Made by a program: the position numbers and the translations under genes. A DNA stretch of 64,000 nucleotides from Zhengitettix transpicula (taxonomy: Eukaryota; Arthropoda; Insecta; Orthoptera; Tetrigidae), in assembly GCA_037074705.1 (NCBI GenBank), contig CM073591.1, forward strand, positions 93,610,532-93,674,531, read 5' to 3'. Shown piece after piece: positions 23,551 to 36,336 of this stretch (its first letter is position 1; every line of letters starts with the position of its first letter). The notes under the pieces were generated by a model. That model made no database searches, was not told the DNA's origin, and saw only the letters and a list, made by a program, of their open reading frames with translations.

Positions 23551-24830
23551 TAGCCCATGAATATTTGATTCATTCTTTACACAGAGAAAGAATGCATTCT
23601 TTATTAATTTATAAAACTTTACTTTTTCCTTTCTTCTCGTTTACATATAATATTTTTTGTTATATTTCCTACTTTACTTTTTTATTCACAAAGTATCTAT
23701 GTTTTATATTTTCCCCATATTTTATTAATTAATTAATTATTTATTGATTTATGTCTGATTTTTTCGAATACTGTATTGTTATTATTGGTGCCTATGACTT
23801 TTTTTTACATTAACAAATTTATATTCTCGTGTGCCGGCATCCATAGTAGGCTAATTGTGCAGTTGTTGATATTTTATTGAGTAATATTGCCTCTAAGATA
23901 GTTGATATTATTGTATTTTTATTTCGTTGTTGACTATTCATTTAATATTAATGGAATCTGTTGCTATTACGGTGTTTGGAAGCGGGTGATTGAGAGAATA
24001 TTTTAAGGCCATTTTATGATCCATAGTTCGGAAGTGAGCAACGATGCGTATTTGTTTATGATTTTGCTATAATCTTGAGTGAACTAGCGCATTCAACTCC
24101 ATGCATGTTATTGAAGGAGGATTCTGTGAATATGATTCTGAGTTGGTTGAATTTGTTTAATTCTTCTAATAGTTTTTTCTATTCTACATTGGCGATCTGT
24201 GAGTTTGTGTATTTTAATAGGGATGTGTTTATGTGTCTATGGTGGAGTGTTTACAGTTGAATTATGGGCTAGTATTGGCATTTTTATTTTACAATCTTTT
24301 TTTATTTTAAGGATAACGGATTCCTTGGAGTCGTTGAGTTAGCTTCTTCCTGGTGTGATGGCTGCATGCTGCTAGTATGTTGACCGTAAATTGTTGCTCG
24401 AATATAAATTTTCAATCACGAAATTAACGTAAAACAGGAAATAATTGTTATATTGTTTGTACTTCTAAATAATATACGGTAGATTTACACTAAACACTTT
24501 TATCATTACTTTTTATCTCTCCTTTCACAGATTTCGTAATCACCGTCGCTATTTAACGAGACAAAGCATTCCTACTTGACATTCAACTTGACATTTAACT
24601 TATTTTTAATATTTTACATTAAAAAAAAATATTTTAAGTATGAGCAGCCATAAAGTGGGATGGGATTGATTTATTATCATACAATTTCTGACAGGTACTA
24701 GTTGTCATGTTTGATCAATATTCACACGATCCGTTCACCCTAGCAATTCTCTTTGATGTGTTTTGAAAGTTACGAGATAATGGTTCTTGCACATGAAGCT
24801 TAGACGTTTCAGAACGGTTGATCAGTGAGT
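23551..24830. other. AT-rich DNA, nothing recognised
   Basis: No supported feature. Short 61-codon frames have no recognisable content. Confidence 0.45.
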
Positions 24831-25270
24831 TCTGCGCAGTTAAGAGGAAGATTGTATGAGGGCATCGGTGTAAGAGCGGCCACTTCCTCCAAAATAAACT
24901 CTAACAACCATGATTAAAAAAATAAAAAGTTTCCCCTCTCTCGAGTGTATAGTTCGCTGAGCTCCCCTCTTCCGCCGGAGAAACAAAATTCCTTTTAATT
25001 TTGCTTGGAAATTCTCATTAATTTCGCACACTTCCCCATCCACCAACCACAGGCAGCGCCGCCACAGGGCTATTGCGCTTAGGAAGCCAAGAAATTGCCC
25101 TTGGTAAAACTTCACCACTTCTATTTTTAATAACAAAAAATGACTTCGGTTTGAGTGGAAGGGGAGTGAAAGCCTTATTGGAAGCTTGCTGTCAAAATGA
25201 CGTTTCCGAAGGAACAGATTCTGCTTCAAGAGGAGAAAGGCTGAGAGAATATAAGTTTTCTTTTTAACAG
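24831..25270. other. GC-richer island with the longest open frame of the window
   Basis: A 155-codon minus-strand frame (24840-25307) crosses this island. I see no known domain. Its codon content looks like a purine/pyrimidine-biased stretch, and the N-terminal third lies in AT-rich flank. I do not call it a gene. If it is an exon, splice sites are not evident. Confidence 0.25.
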
Positions 25271-26849
25271 TATAATTTCGAGTATAATTAAACTTAACGA
25301 ATTTCATGTTAAAGGTTACGACTTGTCATAATTGCTTACGAACGCGGTTTATTTATTATTGTACACTCGATAATACGCGTAATATCGTTTATTCCCAAAT
25401 ATAAACAATATATTCTTCCTATAAAATATACATCACTTCCGTCAAATAAATATATTTAAGGCATTATTACCTTTCTTTCTAACACAAAAAGAGCAATTAA
25501 TGTATTGATTCGCACCGGAAATTGCTAAGCCTTATTCGTCGTCTTCTTTCTGTGATTTATTTGTGTTGAATCCTTTTGACACCAGAAGTAACTTCTAAAT
25601 TTCTATTCAATTCAGCTACTTCTTACTTTAACAGTAGGTAATACGGTTTATCTTAAGCATGCGTCTCTGTCTGTTACCATTGAGAATAGTGATTACGAGA
25701 CTTAGTTTGTGTGTTTAGAAATACGCGCTTTAATTTGAGTATTTTTACTTAAAATACGGTAATTTATTTTAAAGCTGGTGTCGATATAATTCCACCAGTA
25801 ATTAATATATTAATCAATTTATTTCATTTTCAGTTTTATTACTGCTTTTGTAGCATAATTCCACTTTACTGTTTATTCAAAGTTTTAGTGACAAATTGCA
25901 TTCCCTCGTTTGAGAAACTATCGGAAAATAAATTTAATATAACCAGAATTAGCTATTTTACCGCAGCTGTCTATTTTTAACTTCTCTTCTGAATACGTCC
26001 GCGGTGATGTGTATGCCCACATTTTAGCACTTTACTCTAGATAAAATTTCCTGCAATGACTTTCATATTTAATTCTCGTTCATCATAATTTAATTTTATG
26101 TTTTCTACATATCTGTCTAAAATTAAAAGTACTATTCCCCAATAATTAAAAAGTAATTGGTAATAACTAAATGAAAGGTTTTATCTCGTTTCGACTGTAG
26201 TAATATAGGAATGATAAATTAAGTGATAAAGCTAATTTTGTGGCTACTCACAATATGTTAGTTAGACCTGTCTACTCGGGAATATGAATCACCGAACGTT
26301 GAGAAACTCGGGGGGAGGGGAACAAATTATGCTCACAAATAGGGTACAATATTAGATATAGATAATACATTGCTACGTACAAACTGAGAGTGAAATAAAT
26401 AATCCAATCAGAAAAATAAATTTTCTAAATGTACGATTTCTTAGTAATTGACCACAGATATTATAACGATTCGTATAGTTCACGAGAAATAGCAAGTCGT
26501 GACAAAATAAGATGCGCAGTGGCCCACTATCCTCAAGTTGTGGTGGGCCTAGGCTGGAGCTCAGTTTAAAACGAACCTTTGTTACGGCTACTTGCTAGTG
26601 TGAAAATTATACTGAATTATATAATGTTCAGTTCAGGTTAAACCAAAAAACTCATCTGTAAAGTATAAGAATTGATAAGCCCATGAAGGGGAGAAATCAA
26701 CCGTAGGTATATAATTATTGTTTGCAAGATTAGTAGTAGCGTTGTTCCAGTTTCTCAGAAAGGGGTAGTTCCCGACTGAAGACAATAGTCCTTCACCTTC
26801 TCCTTTCTCCAATTGCTCTTCGTACACTACTTGCTATATCTCACATACT
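25271..26849. other. AT-rich DNA, nothing recognised
   Basis: No supported feature. A short perfect 7-bp hairpin (GGCCCAC/GTGGGCC) lies at about 26522-26550. Confidence 0.45.
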
Positions 26850-27260
26850 ACTTTTTTTAACGTGGGTGGGTGAAATTATTCAAAAAGACACCGCAGTACA
26901 CGGTAGTGTTGGGTTCTTACCCACTAAAAATCATCCACCTTTCCATCGATGACCAATTATTGCTTCCTACGGCACTGAGGTTAAGTAGTACTTCGTAGGA
27001 AGCGGTCTTAGCTATTTTTTCCCCTCCTATTATTGACTATTCTCCTTTTCAACTTTACGTAGCTCCTTTATAACCATAGCTGCGTGTTTCCTGATCGCCT
27101 TCCACTTGTCTGCTGACTCCAGCATCACTGAAACCAAATTGGCAGGTGTTATTTCAATCTTTACTTCGTATCTAAGAAAATTTCTTATATTTTCAGAATG
27201 AAGGAATTTTAAAAAAGCGTGTTCAACGTCTTCCTCTTCCTACACTATGTTGTAAACGAT
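26850..27260 (-). pseudogene. R1-like LINE 3' end
   Basis: On the minus strand a frame ends at TAA (27030-27032) after EITPANLVSVMLESADKWKA and VIKELRKVEKENSQ, preceded by EEEDVEHAFLKF. This is the known C-terminus of R1-type LINE ORF2 (zinc-knuckle motif D-x-EHxFxxC, then the LTPENLV..ML block). The cysteines are mutated here, and a stop precedes EEEDVEH. The 3' UTR contains TTTTTAGTGGGTAAGA followed by CACTACC, shared with the element at 59.4 kb, and ends in A7 at about 26857. The copy is 5'-truncated and inactive. Confidence 0.7.
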
Positions 27261-28770
27261 CATAAGTAGCAATGTATAATTACCGAATAATTAAAAATGA
27301 GAATGAAATGATTTTTCTTCAAATCTGCCTATGCCTACCTTAAATGTACAAAAAAAGACAGCAGATAGTTTTTGGTATCGTCTGGTCTTACATAAAGCGT
27401 TTATTTCGATCACTGCTTAATTTAAGACCGTGGGTAGTTCTGTTAAATTATTAATCTATTTTCCGAAGACTTTAGATTCATACTTTCTATTTATTTGTTG
27501 TCATTGGATTTTTAGTTCTCATACTTACAGATTATTATATATATTATATCATCCTTAAAAATGTTTTATATAAAATTGAAATAGTAACTCCAGTCGGCAA
27601 CTTGTAAATAGCAATTATTTTCATGCCATTTTATTATTGGGATTGCATATATCTGGTATTATACTCGCAAATTTCAATTACATGGTATATATTTGAAGGC
27701 TCTAGAATTTAGAAAACACTAGTTATGAGTACGACAAATTTGTTTATTTTCAGTCAGTTAAACAAACTGTGCTGTTGAGACATGTTATTAATACCGGTGG
27801 ATAATGCAATCTGCAGTTTTGTTGCAATTGCGTATTTTTTAGTACGAAAGGTTATTCTGCCTTTATAGAATTAATTCGATGAATAGAAAGAAATAGTGAA
27901 TTTATAAGCGAAATGTGATATTTTTCCATTTATTATTGGACATTAAAGTAATTGAATTTATTTTTATGCTTTATGCGTGTTAGCTATTTCTTCAGACGCA
28001 TTGTGATATATTCACCTGAAAAATCAATTAGACTATTCTAAATCTGTTGTCTAAGCCAGATTATAACGTTGTTTGCTAATCGATTCCTGCCGTTTCTCAC
28101 AAACCATTCGCATAGAATTTATTAGAAATAATTAATCATAAACCAAATTGAATGGACAATGTTATACCGAAATACACTGAGTAGCGCATGTAGCGTATTA
28201 GTTGATAAGTGAATGTCCTTCAATATTTAAGTGCTGCGATCGATAAGGGCTCCATTCCCTTGGGACTTGCCGTGGGTTGTATGTCAAGGTAACACAGTTT
28301 TTATAAAGACCCTGGCGGCTGTCACCAACGAACCGCGGCTGATTAATGTTCCATGAAAGTGCAGGACGTCGTATTCGATCCGCGGTGATAACCAGACCTC
28401 CTACATAATCATGCAGGTGACACAACTTCCTCCGACTTTATTTTGCAGTTCATATTCAAATTATACGTAAACTCAAAAGAACCATTAATCACAATTTTCG
28501 TCTCTTTAAGATAGATAAACTCATATAGCTAATGATTTAATTATTTAAAATAGTATGTACTCTAGTTGACTAAATAGATCCTAAAGAATAAAATGAATAC
28601 AATTTTTAATTATGATTTTGTTGACTCTTTAGAATATTTTTTTTTCCTTTCATTAGGAAGTTAATTTATAATTTATAATTTAACTGTAACTTACAATTTT
28701 AAAGTAGAATTTTAGATTATTTAAATTAGAAAATGTAACTTATTTATAACATATTTACATCTATGAAAAC
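27261..28770. other. AT-rich DNA with a GC-richer patch at about 28190-28440
   Basis: No supported gene. The patch at 28190-28440 has a 75-codon minus-strand frame that I do not recognise. Confidence 0.4.
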
Positions 28771-28985
28771 GAAAGATAGCAAATTCAGACATATAGGTAA
28801 TATAAATACCATACAACGTTTCTGGGATCCTTGTCCCTTTCGTCTTTGTCCCTTTTGAGTGTTGTCAACTGACAAGTGCAGTTCTGTTTCTCTAGGCTCA
28901 TCTTAGAACCTCACGAAAGGGACAAGGATCCCAGAAACGTTGTGTGGTATTTATACTACCTTTTTGTCTGAATTTGCTATCTTTA
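28771..28985. repeat. Foldback element F2, related to F1
   Basis: Arms GATAGCAAATTCAGAC (28775-28790) and GTCTGAATTTGCTATC (28966-28981) are perfect complements. Inner arms pair GGTAATATAAATACC through GGATCCTTGTCCCTTTCGT with the complementary right half. The middle (CTAGGCTCATCTTAG and flanks) matches the right half of F1, but its left partner is missing, so the copy is internally deleted. Confidence 0.7.
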
Positions 28986-29061
28986 TTATTCATTATTTTC
29001 AATCAGACGTAAGTTTTTTTTCATTTTAATATTTATATTTCTTCCGTTAAGAACATATATA

Positions 29062-30153
29062 TTGTAATAATCAAATATTTTACATTTTTAATTTATAGAA
29101 TTTGTCTCACGTTGAAGCGCCATTTATGTAATAATCAAATGTTTAGTCTTTATTTAAAGTAACGAGCCCCTCGTAGAGATAGTCTTTATGTAATGATCAA
29201 GTGGTTGGGTTTAATTGAATGAAATAATAATCAAAAGGATAGGCTAAATTAAATAAAAAGAATTAATAAAATTTAATACATAAAATTATTTATTTTCACT
29301 TTGTGGCTTCTAACTCAAAAACAATTACAATTTAAATTATTAATTTCTCAGGGCATTTACTGGGTTTGATGATTAGGACACGATAAAGGTATAATTTGAC
29401 TATTTAACAATTAAAAATATTATTTGCCTACAATTAAAACAATACTTGAATCAATGAAAGGAAAAACTAGAAGAAAGCAAACGAACGAAATCTGACTTTA
29501 TCCTTTAATTAGCGTTTACAATTAATCGTTAGTTTTGGTTTTGTTACTTACATACTGTCCAGCTGGTACCAGCATTCTTTTTGGCTTCGGAAGTACACTA
29601 TTGCAAAATTTTACACTGATTCTAAATATCGACTCACAGATTTTACACTATTGAAGTCAAAATTGATAGGTTCCCAGGAACTCGGATGATCCTCCTGATT
29701 GTCAGCTATCTGATGTCTGCTTGCCTTACAGGAATCCTATGATTCGTAGATTTATTAGTCTTTTACTGATTTGGACTTAAACTGCAACGTAGCTCCTTGA
29801 AGATTTGTTTTAACTGTTTATTCTTTCGGAGCGAACTAACTTTTCTTTAGCTCCTTAATGTAGACTTAAACTGTCAACTTTACTATTCCGCTCCTTGCTG
29901 CGTCCACAGCAATCTTACAGCACCAACTATATCCTAGCTGGCTGTAGACGTAAAAAAACTGACTTCCTTTCCTGGCTGGCTATAGACGTAAACTGCTAGG
30001 CTTTCATGCGCGCAAACGCCATTTTGACTTTTCAACAAAAGCGGCTGAGCTCGCTTTTCCATTGTTGCTTTGTTTGATCAGACCGCTATAATGGATTTAT
30101 CAAACAATTCAAATTTTATTTCCAAACAATTAATGACCTAATTAATTGGCATT

Positions 30154-30156
<3 letters not shown>
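29062..30156 (-). mobile_element. LTR with repeated primer-binding-site-like leader, minus strand
   Basis: Read on the minus strand it starts TGTAATGCCAATTAATTAGG (30156), the same as the LTR at 45546. It follows that LTR through AACAATGGAAAAGC, a block with AACTCGGATGATCCTCC (plus orientation), ACACTATTG and TCTCAGGG...ACTGGGTTTGAT. Its end is followed by TAAATGGCGCTTCAACGTGAG (plus 29108-29128), like a primer-binding site. Repeated TTGATTATTACA-type LTR ends occur at about 29062, 29128 and 29191. No gag or pol remains; a foldback lies next to it. The right flank is a (TA)n tract. Confidence 0.6.

Positions 30157-30219
<63 letters not shown>
30157..30219. repeat. Compound (TA)n(GA)n microsatellite
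   Basis: About 17 TA units followed by about 14 AG units, directly abutting the LTR end at 30156. Confidence 0.95.
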
Positions 30220-30225
<6 letters not shown>

Positions 30226-30489
30226 GATTTCATTCCATGCATGCCGTATCACAATTTTTGAATATGTATGAAAACAAAATTGGCAAGAAGTAGATTAAAT
30301 TGATTCAACATTTAGGAGCTGACCGATACAAGGGAGAGTATCGTTGTAATTCACTAAATCCAGAGATACGAAATAAGTCGGGTGTGAAAATCTACTCCGT
30401 GGCCAAACATGGGACTGGCAAATAGAAGCAAGGGCATATCGCTAAAGAAATTTTCTGATAGATTTAGCATTAGTTAAATTTATTATTTA
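30220..30489. other. Intergenic DNA, nothing recognised
   Basis: Short unique stretch with no feature. Confidence 0.4.
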
Positions 30490-30926
30490 CTAGCTTACTG
30501 CCTGTCGTCGCCGGGGTTGTCATAATTAAACTGGGCGATATTCATAACCCCGGACTTTACTCCAATTTTGGGTTGTTTCTGCGTTATTTTTATGTAACGC
30601 CCATCCACCCCCATCACGTAAGGTGCTTCCTTCCAGCACCGAAAGGGTGTGAAACTACGCACAAAAATATTTGGAGAAACGCTATCTATCTTATTAACCA
30701 CGAAAAATTTTCTTTCGACGAAAATATCGGCCGTTTAAACATGTTTGAAAATTTCGACCCCCTCCTCTGCGACTGTTAGCCGTCTCTTACCCCACAGTGT
30801 TTGTTTCTGGTTCGCAAGAAACATGTATACAAAATTTTGTCAATTTTGCTCCGTGGATATAGATTTGTATGCCGAACATACACACATACTCAAACAAACA
30901 GTTGATTTTATTTATTAGGAAAAAGA
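30490..30926 (-). mobile_element. Helitron-like repeat with one internal unit
   Basis: On the minus strand it begins TCTTTTTCCTAATAAATA after an A and ends GGCAGTAAGCTAG (30490) before a T. This fits Helitron rules: 5' TC, 3' CTRR, insertion between A and T. A GACAACCCCGGCGAC block near the 3' end can form the short CGG/CCG hairpin. It carries a single copy of the family's roughly 260-bp unit. At 437 bp it is nonautonomous. It is the best-bounded copy in the window. Confidence 0.6.
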
Positions 30927-33900
30927 TGATTACGGGAATGACTTGTGTTGTGTGCCGTAGCTCCAAAGGCTACAGTTAAAATATATAAAGCATAGGTTTC
31001 TTAATCTCTGCATTTTGTGGTCTCGTTCTAACTTTTTATCCTTTCCGTTGTTGAGTCACATAGTTCTCCATATTTCTCTAGTCCTTTCATTGGTTTTCTA
31101 TTCATCAGTTGTATTGGTTTGACTAATAATATCGAATGAGATCTAATTAGTATTTTTTCTTATCACAACTACATTATAAGAGTTATGCAAACATTATAAA
31201 AGGAGCACGAGAAAGCAATTCAGTAAAGTATGTTAATTTGTACTACCAATAATTCATTCATATATATATGTATATATACGGCTCAAATAAAACCTTTTTA
31301 AGGTAAATCGACTAATATTTTTCTAAATATTCGAAGATTCTAGATGATAAATTAATATGGTTTGAAAACAAAAAGAAATTATATATTTCGTGACTGCTGG
31401 TTGTTTAAGATGAAATGGAAAATATTGCGGAGATAATGTGGAGAGGAAAATAATGCAAATAGTGTAGGACATGGAAAGTGACTGACCTTATTTAATTTAC
31501 TTAATTTCCGTATAAATTTTCCTGCACAAAATTGTTTTGTTGTAAGGCCTGTTCCAGGGAAGGTTGTGTTGCACTCACTCCCCCTTCTTTCATAGTAGCA
31601 CTCGAGTCTTAAGCCCACGGCGTCCTGGCCCTTGTTCAACAGATGCAACGTGGGACTGGGCTTCTTCGTCATTCATTCTTATGTTTATTCACGGATTAAG
31701 TTATAGGACCTCATTTGCCAATTTTAACCAAATAGATTCGTATAGACAGAGAACATATAATTTCCATTGTGGATATGGATTCAATCGAAAGCATTTCTAC
31801 ACAAGAAATGACAATAAATGTCAGTATAAGCAATGAACAATATTATTATGGCACTGATTACTTAGTATCCGTATCAGATATATGTAAATGTGACAAGAAT
31901 TGTTATTTTATGCAACGTTTACGTGCATATGTTACAGTTTACACAAGCGTGCCCAAGAAGACACCCAGAAGTGTCTGAGGTCCCTACGTAACTATTCCCT
32001 TAAACTCGTAGGATCGCAAATAAATATTATTTCGAAATAACTAATTCCTCCTACAACTGTACGTAGGGTACACGTTGTGAAACAATGTCAATTCTTAATT
32101 TTCTGGAAATCTGGTTGCACGTATTGCGTCGCCTGCTGGTGCGGAGCAAAATGCTTAGGGAAAATAGGGAGGAAATTCTCTATAATATTAAAAATAATCG
32201 TAAAATACCAATAAAATCAATGATTACACTTGGAATAGTAATCAAAATTTATTCGAATAGTTTCCAGTGTTTCCTCTCGAAAGCGAGGGTACAAAATAAT
32301 CTCCAGAATAAAATAAAAGTGAAAAAAATTATACAATCTACCAATGACAATGACATTATGTCCCAATTACTTAAAAATCTACTTACATTTGCAGTATTCT
32401 TCACTTTCAGAACCCACAACTGCAATTTCCCAGGAAAGTCCCCATCTCTGTTCATTATTCGGACACAGACAACTGAGACAGCCGTATTTCTGAGGCTGTG
32501 TTAACCGAGGTTTTGCTAATTTTGATGCTCATGCTCAGAACCTTGAAAAGGAACACAGTTTTTACTGTTCAGCTTAAATACTGTTCTAGAAAAGTGAAGT
32601 GTGTCGAACGTTCGTACTACAACATTGAACCAGATTATAAAATGGAAACTGTTAAATAAATATGTTCCTTATGACGGCGGAATTTTTATGGATGATTAAA
32701 ATTAATGTTGCCGACTGAAACCCAAACGTCGTTGTGGTTCATTCAAATAAAAACTCAGTTCTTCGATTATGCACTATACTGAAACTAATATCGGATAGGA
32801 CGTAATAATGAATCCCAGAGCTGCGGTGTTGTAAAATGAAGGGGCTGCCAAACGTGTAACCAGCAACTTGAAGTTCTCCAGAAAATTTTCTTAACTCTTG
32901 GGCTTTGTTCACATACACTAAACGAACCATCGAACCCTTTCATCATTCTGTTCAACAGTCAGACACTTGAAGGTGGCATTCTCATTGCAGCAGGTTGCCA
33001 CTTGGCAGGCCAACTGGCATTGTCAACTCGTTCTAGTGCCATCCACGTCTGTGTTGGCATTTAGCGGTCCAATATTCACCGAGGAGGATTTACTAATCCA
33101 ACGGTTGGCAAATGCGGCTCCGAGAGCGACGAGTTAAATTGAATTTTGGAAAATCGTGCCTGAATCAAATGATGAAGATTGTCGTTCGATGTTATTATTC
33201 TTTTTATTATAATATATTTTCAGTATATTTGATTTTCATTACTGAATTATATTACTAAAATTTTGAAATAACGTTTTTTAGTTGTCATAATTATATACAG
33301 TTACTTAAATTCAATTTTTTTATTTAGTCTATCTACTCGCGGCTCTTTATAAAATAAAAAAACCGCATCCCTTTGGCCTCATGCATTAATCGCTCCTTCT
33401 GCTTGAATCATAATTAACAATTTAGAACAACGTCACGAACACGGTTTTAGGTACGTCCAAATTTTCAAAGTAGAAAGTATGTGTAAAAAGCGCATTAATG
33501 ATTCGCTATTGGGCATTTGGACGTTGGACGAACTGAATCTCGAGATTTTGAAGTCTTATGAATCTGTTTTATCTTGGTAGATTTCTATCTTTGGGAAATG
33601 TAGCAGTTACGACTGATTTTAAAATAGAAACACAAAATAAAATAGTAAAAGATTAAAGATTTATCTTGAGCTTAAAGGTTGGGCGCCATGTGGTTAAAAT
33701 TACCACAATTTAAGAAAATGAAAACATACAAGAAATTTAATTTATTACATGACATATTTACAAAAGAAAAGAAACCATATACATTCAAAAAAATAATTGT
33801 TTAACAAATACCCGCTGGTTGAAGAGAACTCTACCTAAGGTTCTTGAAATACCCCTAACTTTAAAAATGAAAAAACTCCAAAAAAGAAACCTAAACAGCT

Positions 33901-35581
33901 TACCTCATGAGTTGTTGCAATCACCCGTCACGTGTTTGTTCGTTCTCAGGTTGGTGTCCCTCCTCAGCAATTGCGACCATCGGCCTCCGCAGTCAAACAT
34001 AGATTGTTTACCTCTGCTACCTTCTCCAACCTTGTTACATCGCCTCTATTTTTACCCTCTTATTGGCGTTCGTCATCCGAGTTTGTTACAAACTTGCTTA
34101 TTGGCTACAGGGACGCGTCACATTCCTAGGGGTTTCCTGGAACCGTGAGCAAGCTACCTGCTTGTTTGCAAGATATTTATGACCGGAAAAAATCCCTTCC
34201 TGGAGTTTTGCTACATCGCAGACTTTCCAAATAAACAAATTAATTTAATAAAACGCGCCAAAATATTAAATTAAGAAAAGTGCGCTATAGAAACAACATA
34301 TTGTCGAACCTAAACAATTTACTTCTGTCCACTTATTCATCTTCCGATTCGGTACTTCTCTTTCTGTTTTTAAATCGTACGAACAAGTTAGTAGTTTTTC
34401 TTTCAGTTTCTCCTTTTTTTACTCCAAAATTAACCTCTATTTCCAATAAATCGTTTGTTCTTTTAATCCTGTATTTAATTTTGTTCAAACGACAGTCGCA
34501 CAAAAACAGGACAATCTTTGTATAAATTAATTGAAGGAATCGTTTTATCGTTTGTCCACTCCATCAGTAAATAAATAAAATGTAATTTATTTTGTTAATA
34601 ATAAAAATGATTTATAACATTCAAAAACAACGTTGCTAATCGAAAGTTTAAAACACAACTAAAGCCGCGTGAGGTTTTTCTTAGCGGCTTTCTTTGAAGA
34701 AGAAGGCCATTTGACCTATTCTGTTTTTCATACCAGTTGGCACGTGCCAAGGGTCACGTCAACACTAGGCCGTGGTAAACCAACGGGCATGGTGTGGATA
34801 CGCCTTAAAACCGATTTGGAAATCTGTCTGTGATGTAACAGAATGAAGTAGGTTCATGAGTTGTAGAACTTAAAGGGTGTTATTTGAAGAGGAACAGTCC
34901 CTGAAGACGAAAATCGTTCACTTCGTCTAACAGCTTGCTCTCCTAACATGAGAAGAGGTTGATACTTCGCGTCTTTTTCAAAACGGGTGGACGAGTCACG
35001 ACCTTTCGTGTGGAATGAGGCGGCTTCTCAGTTGATAGTACCTATAAAATTTCTGCAACAACATACTTGAAAGCCTTATAACACCTAATGATCATCTGCA
35101 TGAGTTCCACCGAGAGAGTGTCCTCTCTCAAACGAAGCAGAACGAGCTTTCATCGACAAACGTGCAGCCCATCTATGCTTATTCGAACGCCATGCCGGAG
35201 ACTATAATTGGTTCCGATAGCTTCACGTATAACTCCATTTGCACACGCACACGGACGCATGTTTGATCAATTTATGACTTATTTTCTCTAAACGACGATA
35301 CAAAATTAAGGCTCGCGTGTAGGATGGTTTTAGTAATATCTTTACTAGATATACGTAAATATATGAAGTAATTGTTCTATTACTAAAACTCAATCATTTA
35401 ATTTTTTAAGAAAAATTTTATCAGATTTAAAAAATAAATTAATCACAAAAAATTAAGATCGATGACTTTTCAATAATAATATACAGAAACTATTTTAATT
35501 AAAATTTGACTCCTCGATGTTTAAGATAGAATAGAATTATAAACGATAAAACACTTAGTTCTTATTCTTATCACTTAATAT
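30927..35581. other. Unique intergenic DNA
   Basis: No supported gene in 4.6 kb. Frames of 139 codons (32085-32504, plus) and 109 codons (33819-34148, plus) show no recognisable domain and AT-driven composition. GC-richer patches at about 31550-31680, 32940-33140, 33890-34200 and 34660-35280 are unique within the window. Nothing here identifies an RNA gene or transposon. Confidence 0.35.
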
Positions 35582-36336
35582 AGTAACGCGCGTATTTTGG
35601 TTTAGTTTTGCTTTGTCTTGGAAGTGTTGTTTGCTGTGGTTTGGAGAATTCGAAACCGTGCACGTGCGTGGGGGTGGAGGAGATAAATATTTCCATTCAA
35701 TTAATTTTCGTGTCCTGTCTCGATTGTTGGCCTCAACATGACAGAATAGTTGGCCATTGTTGACTACGGAACTGCAGCTGCGTGCTATAATATTGTAACA
35801 ATGGAAGGATCAGTGAAACTGACATTTCGACGAAGTTTTCTAATAATGAAAAAAGTAAAAGAATGGGAGGCTATAATAGAGGGAACGGAGATAAGATTTT
35901 GAAACTGGACAGTTGTTATGCGCTCACCGCAGCTGGTGGATGTGATTATGAGAGGCTCCGTATTGCTCCGAGGCAGAATCGTCGTGATAAATTTGTTAGT
36001 GAAGAGTTCATCGAAGTCACACAATTTAGTACGACGGATTGCCAGCAATCAACCCCTGAGCCGACGCCTGCAATGGTCCTGACTAAAGTCATCACTGCAG
36101 TTAACCCGTTCTGCCGGCTGTGAGATACGGAGACGTCGTACGAGAGCTACAGAAAGCAACAAAACACAGAATAGCAGTACGTATTTGGTACGGGCAGCAG
36201 ATCTCTTTTATGTAAAAACCACAGGGCCTGAGATAAGAGTTTTTCATGCTTAACTGTAATAAACTTATATAAAATTTCTTTAATGGTCAATAATTTTTGA
36301 TTTAACGTAAAAACCCAGCCCACAAAAATAATTCAT
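35582..36336 (+). mobile_element. Dispersed repeat X, copy X1 (intron-less form)
   Basis: Strongly similar to 49493-50372 from GTAACGCG at the left to CAGCCCACAAAAATAATTC at the right. An ancestral reading frame can be followed from ATG near 35801 (MEGSVKLTFRRSF), broken by one missing base near 35897, then through DYERLRIAPRQNRR to AVNPFCRL and a stop at 36121-36123. AATAAA lies at 36258-36263. Compared with X2 it lacks 87 bp with GT...AG ends and a further 32-bp segment. I do not recognise the encoded peptide. The layout resembles a retroposed mRNA or part of an unknown mobile element. Confidence 0.6.

Noticed and set aside
24840..25307. 155-codon minus-strand open frame, the longest in the window
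   Set aside because: No recognisable domain, its N-terminal part lies in AT-rich flank, no splice or promoter context, and no second species to test conservation. Chance is more likely.
32085..32504. 139-codon plus-strand open frame
   Set aside because: Lysine/asparagine/isoleucine-rich translation typical of AT-rich noncoding DNA; no domain recognised.
33819..34148. 109-codon plus-strand frame
   Set aside because: Pyrimidine-rich low-information translation; an overlapping frame of similar length in another register; no motif.
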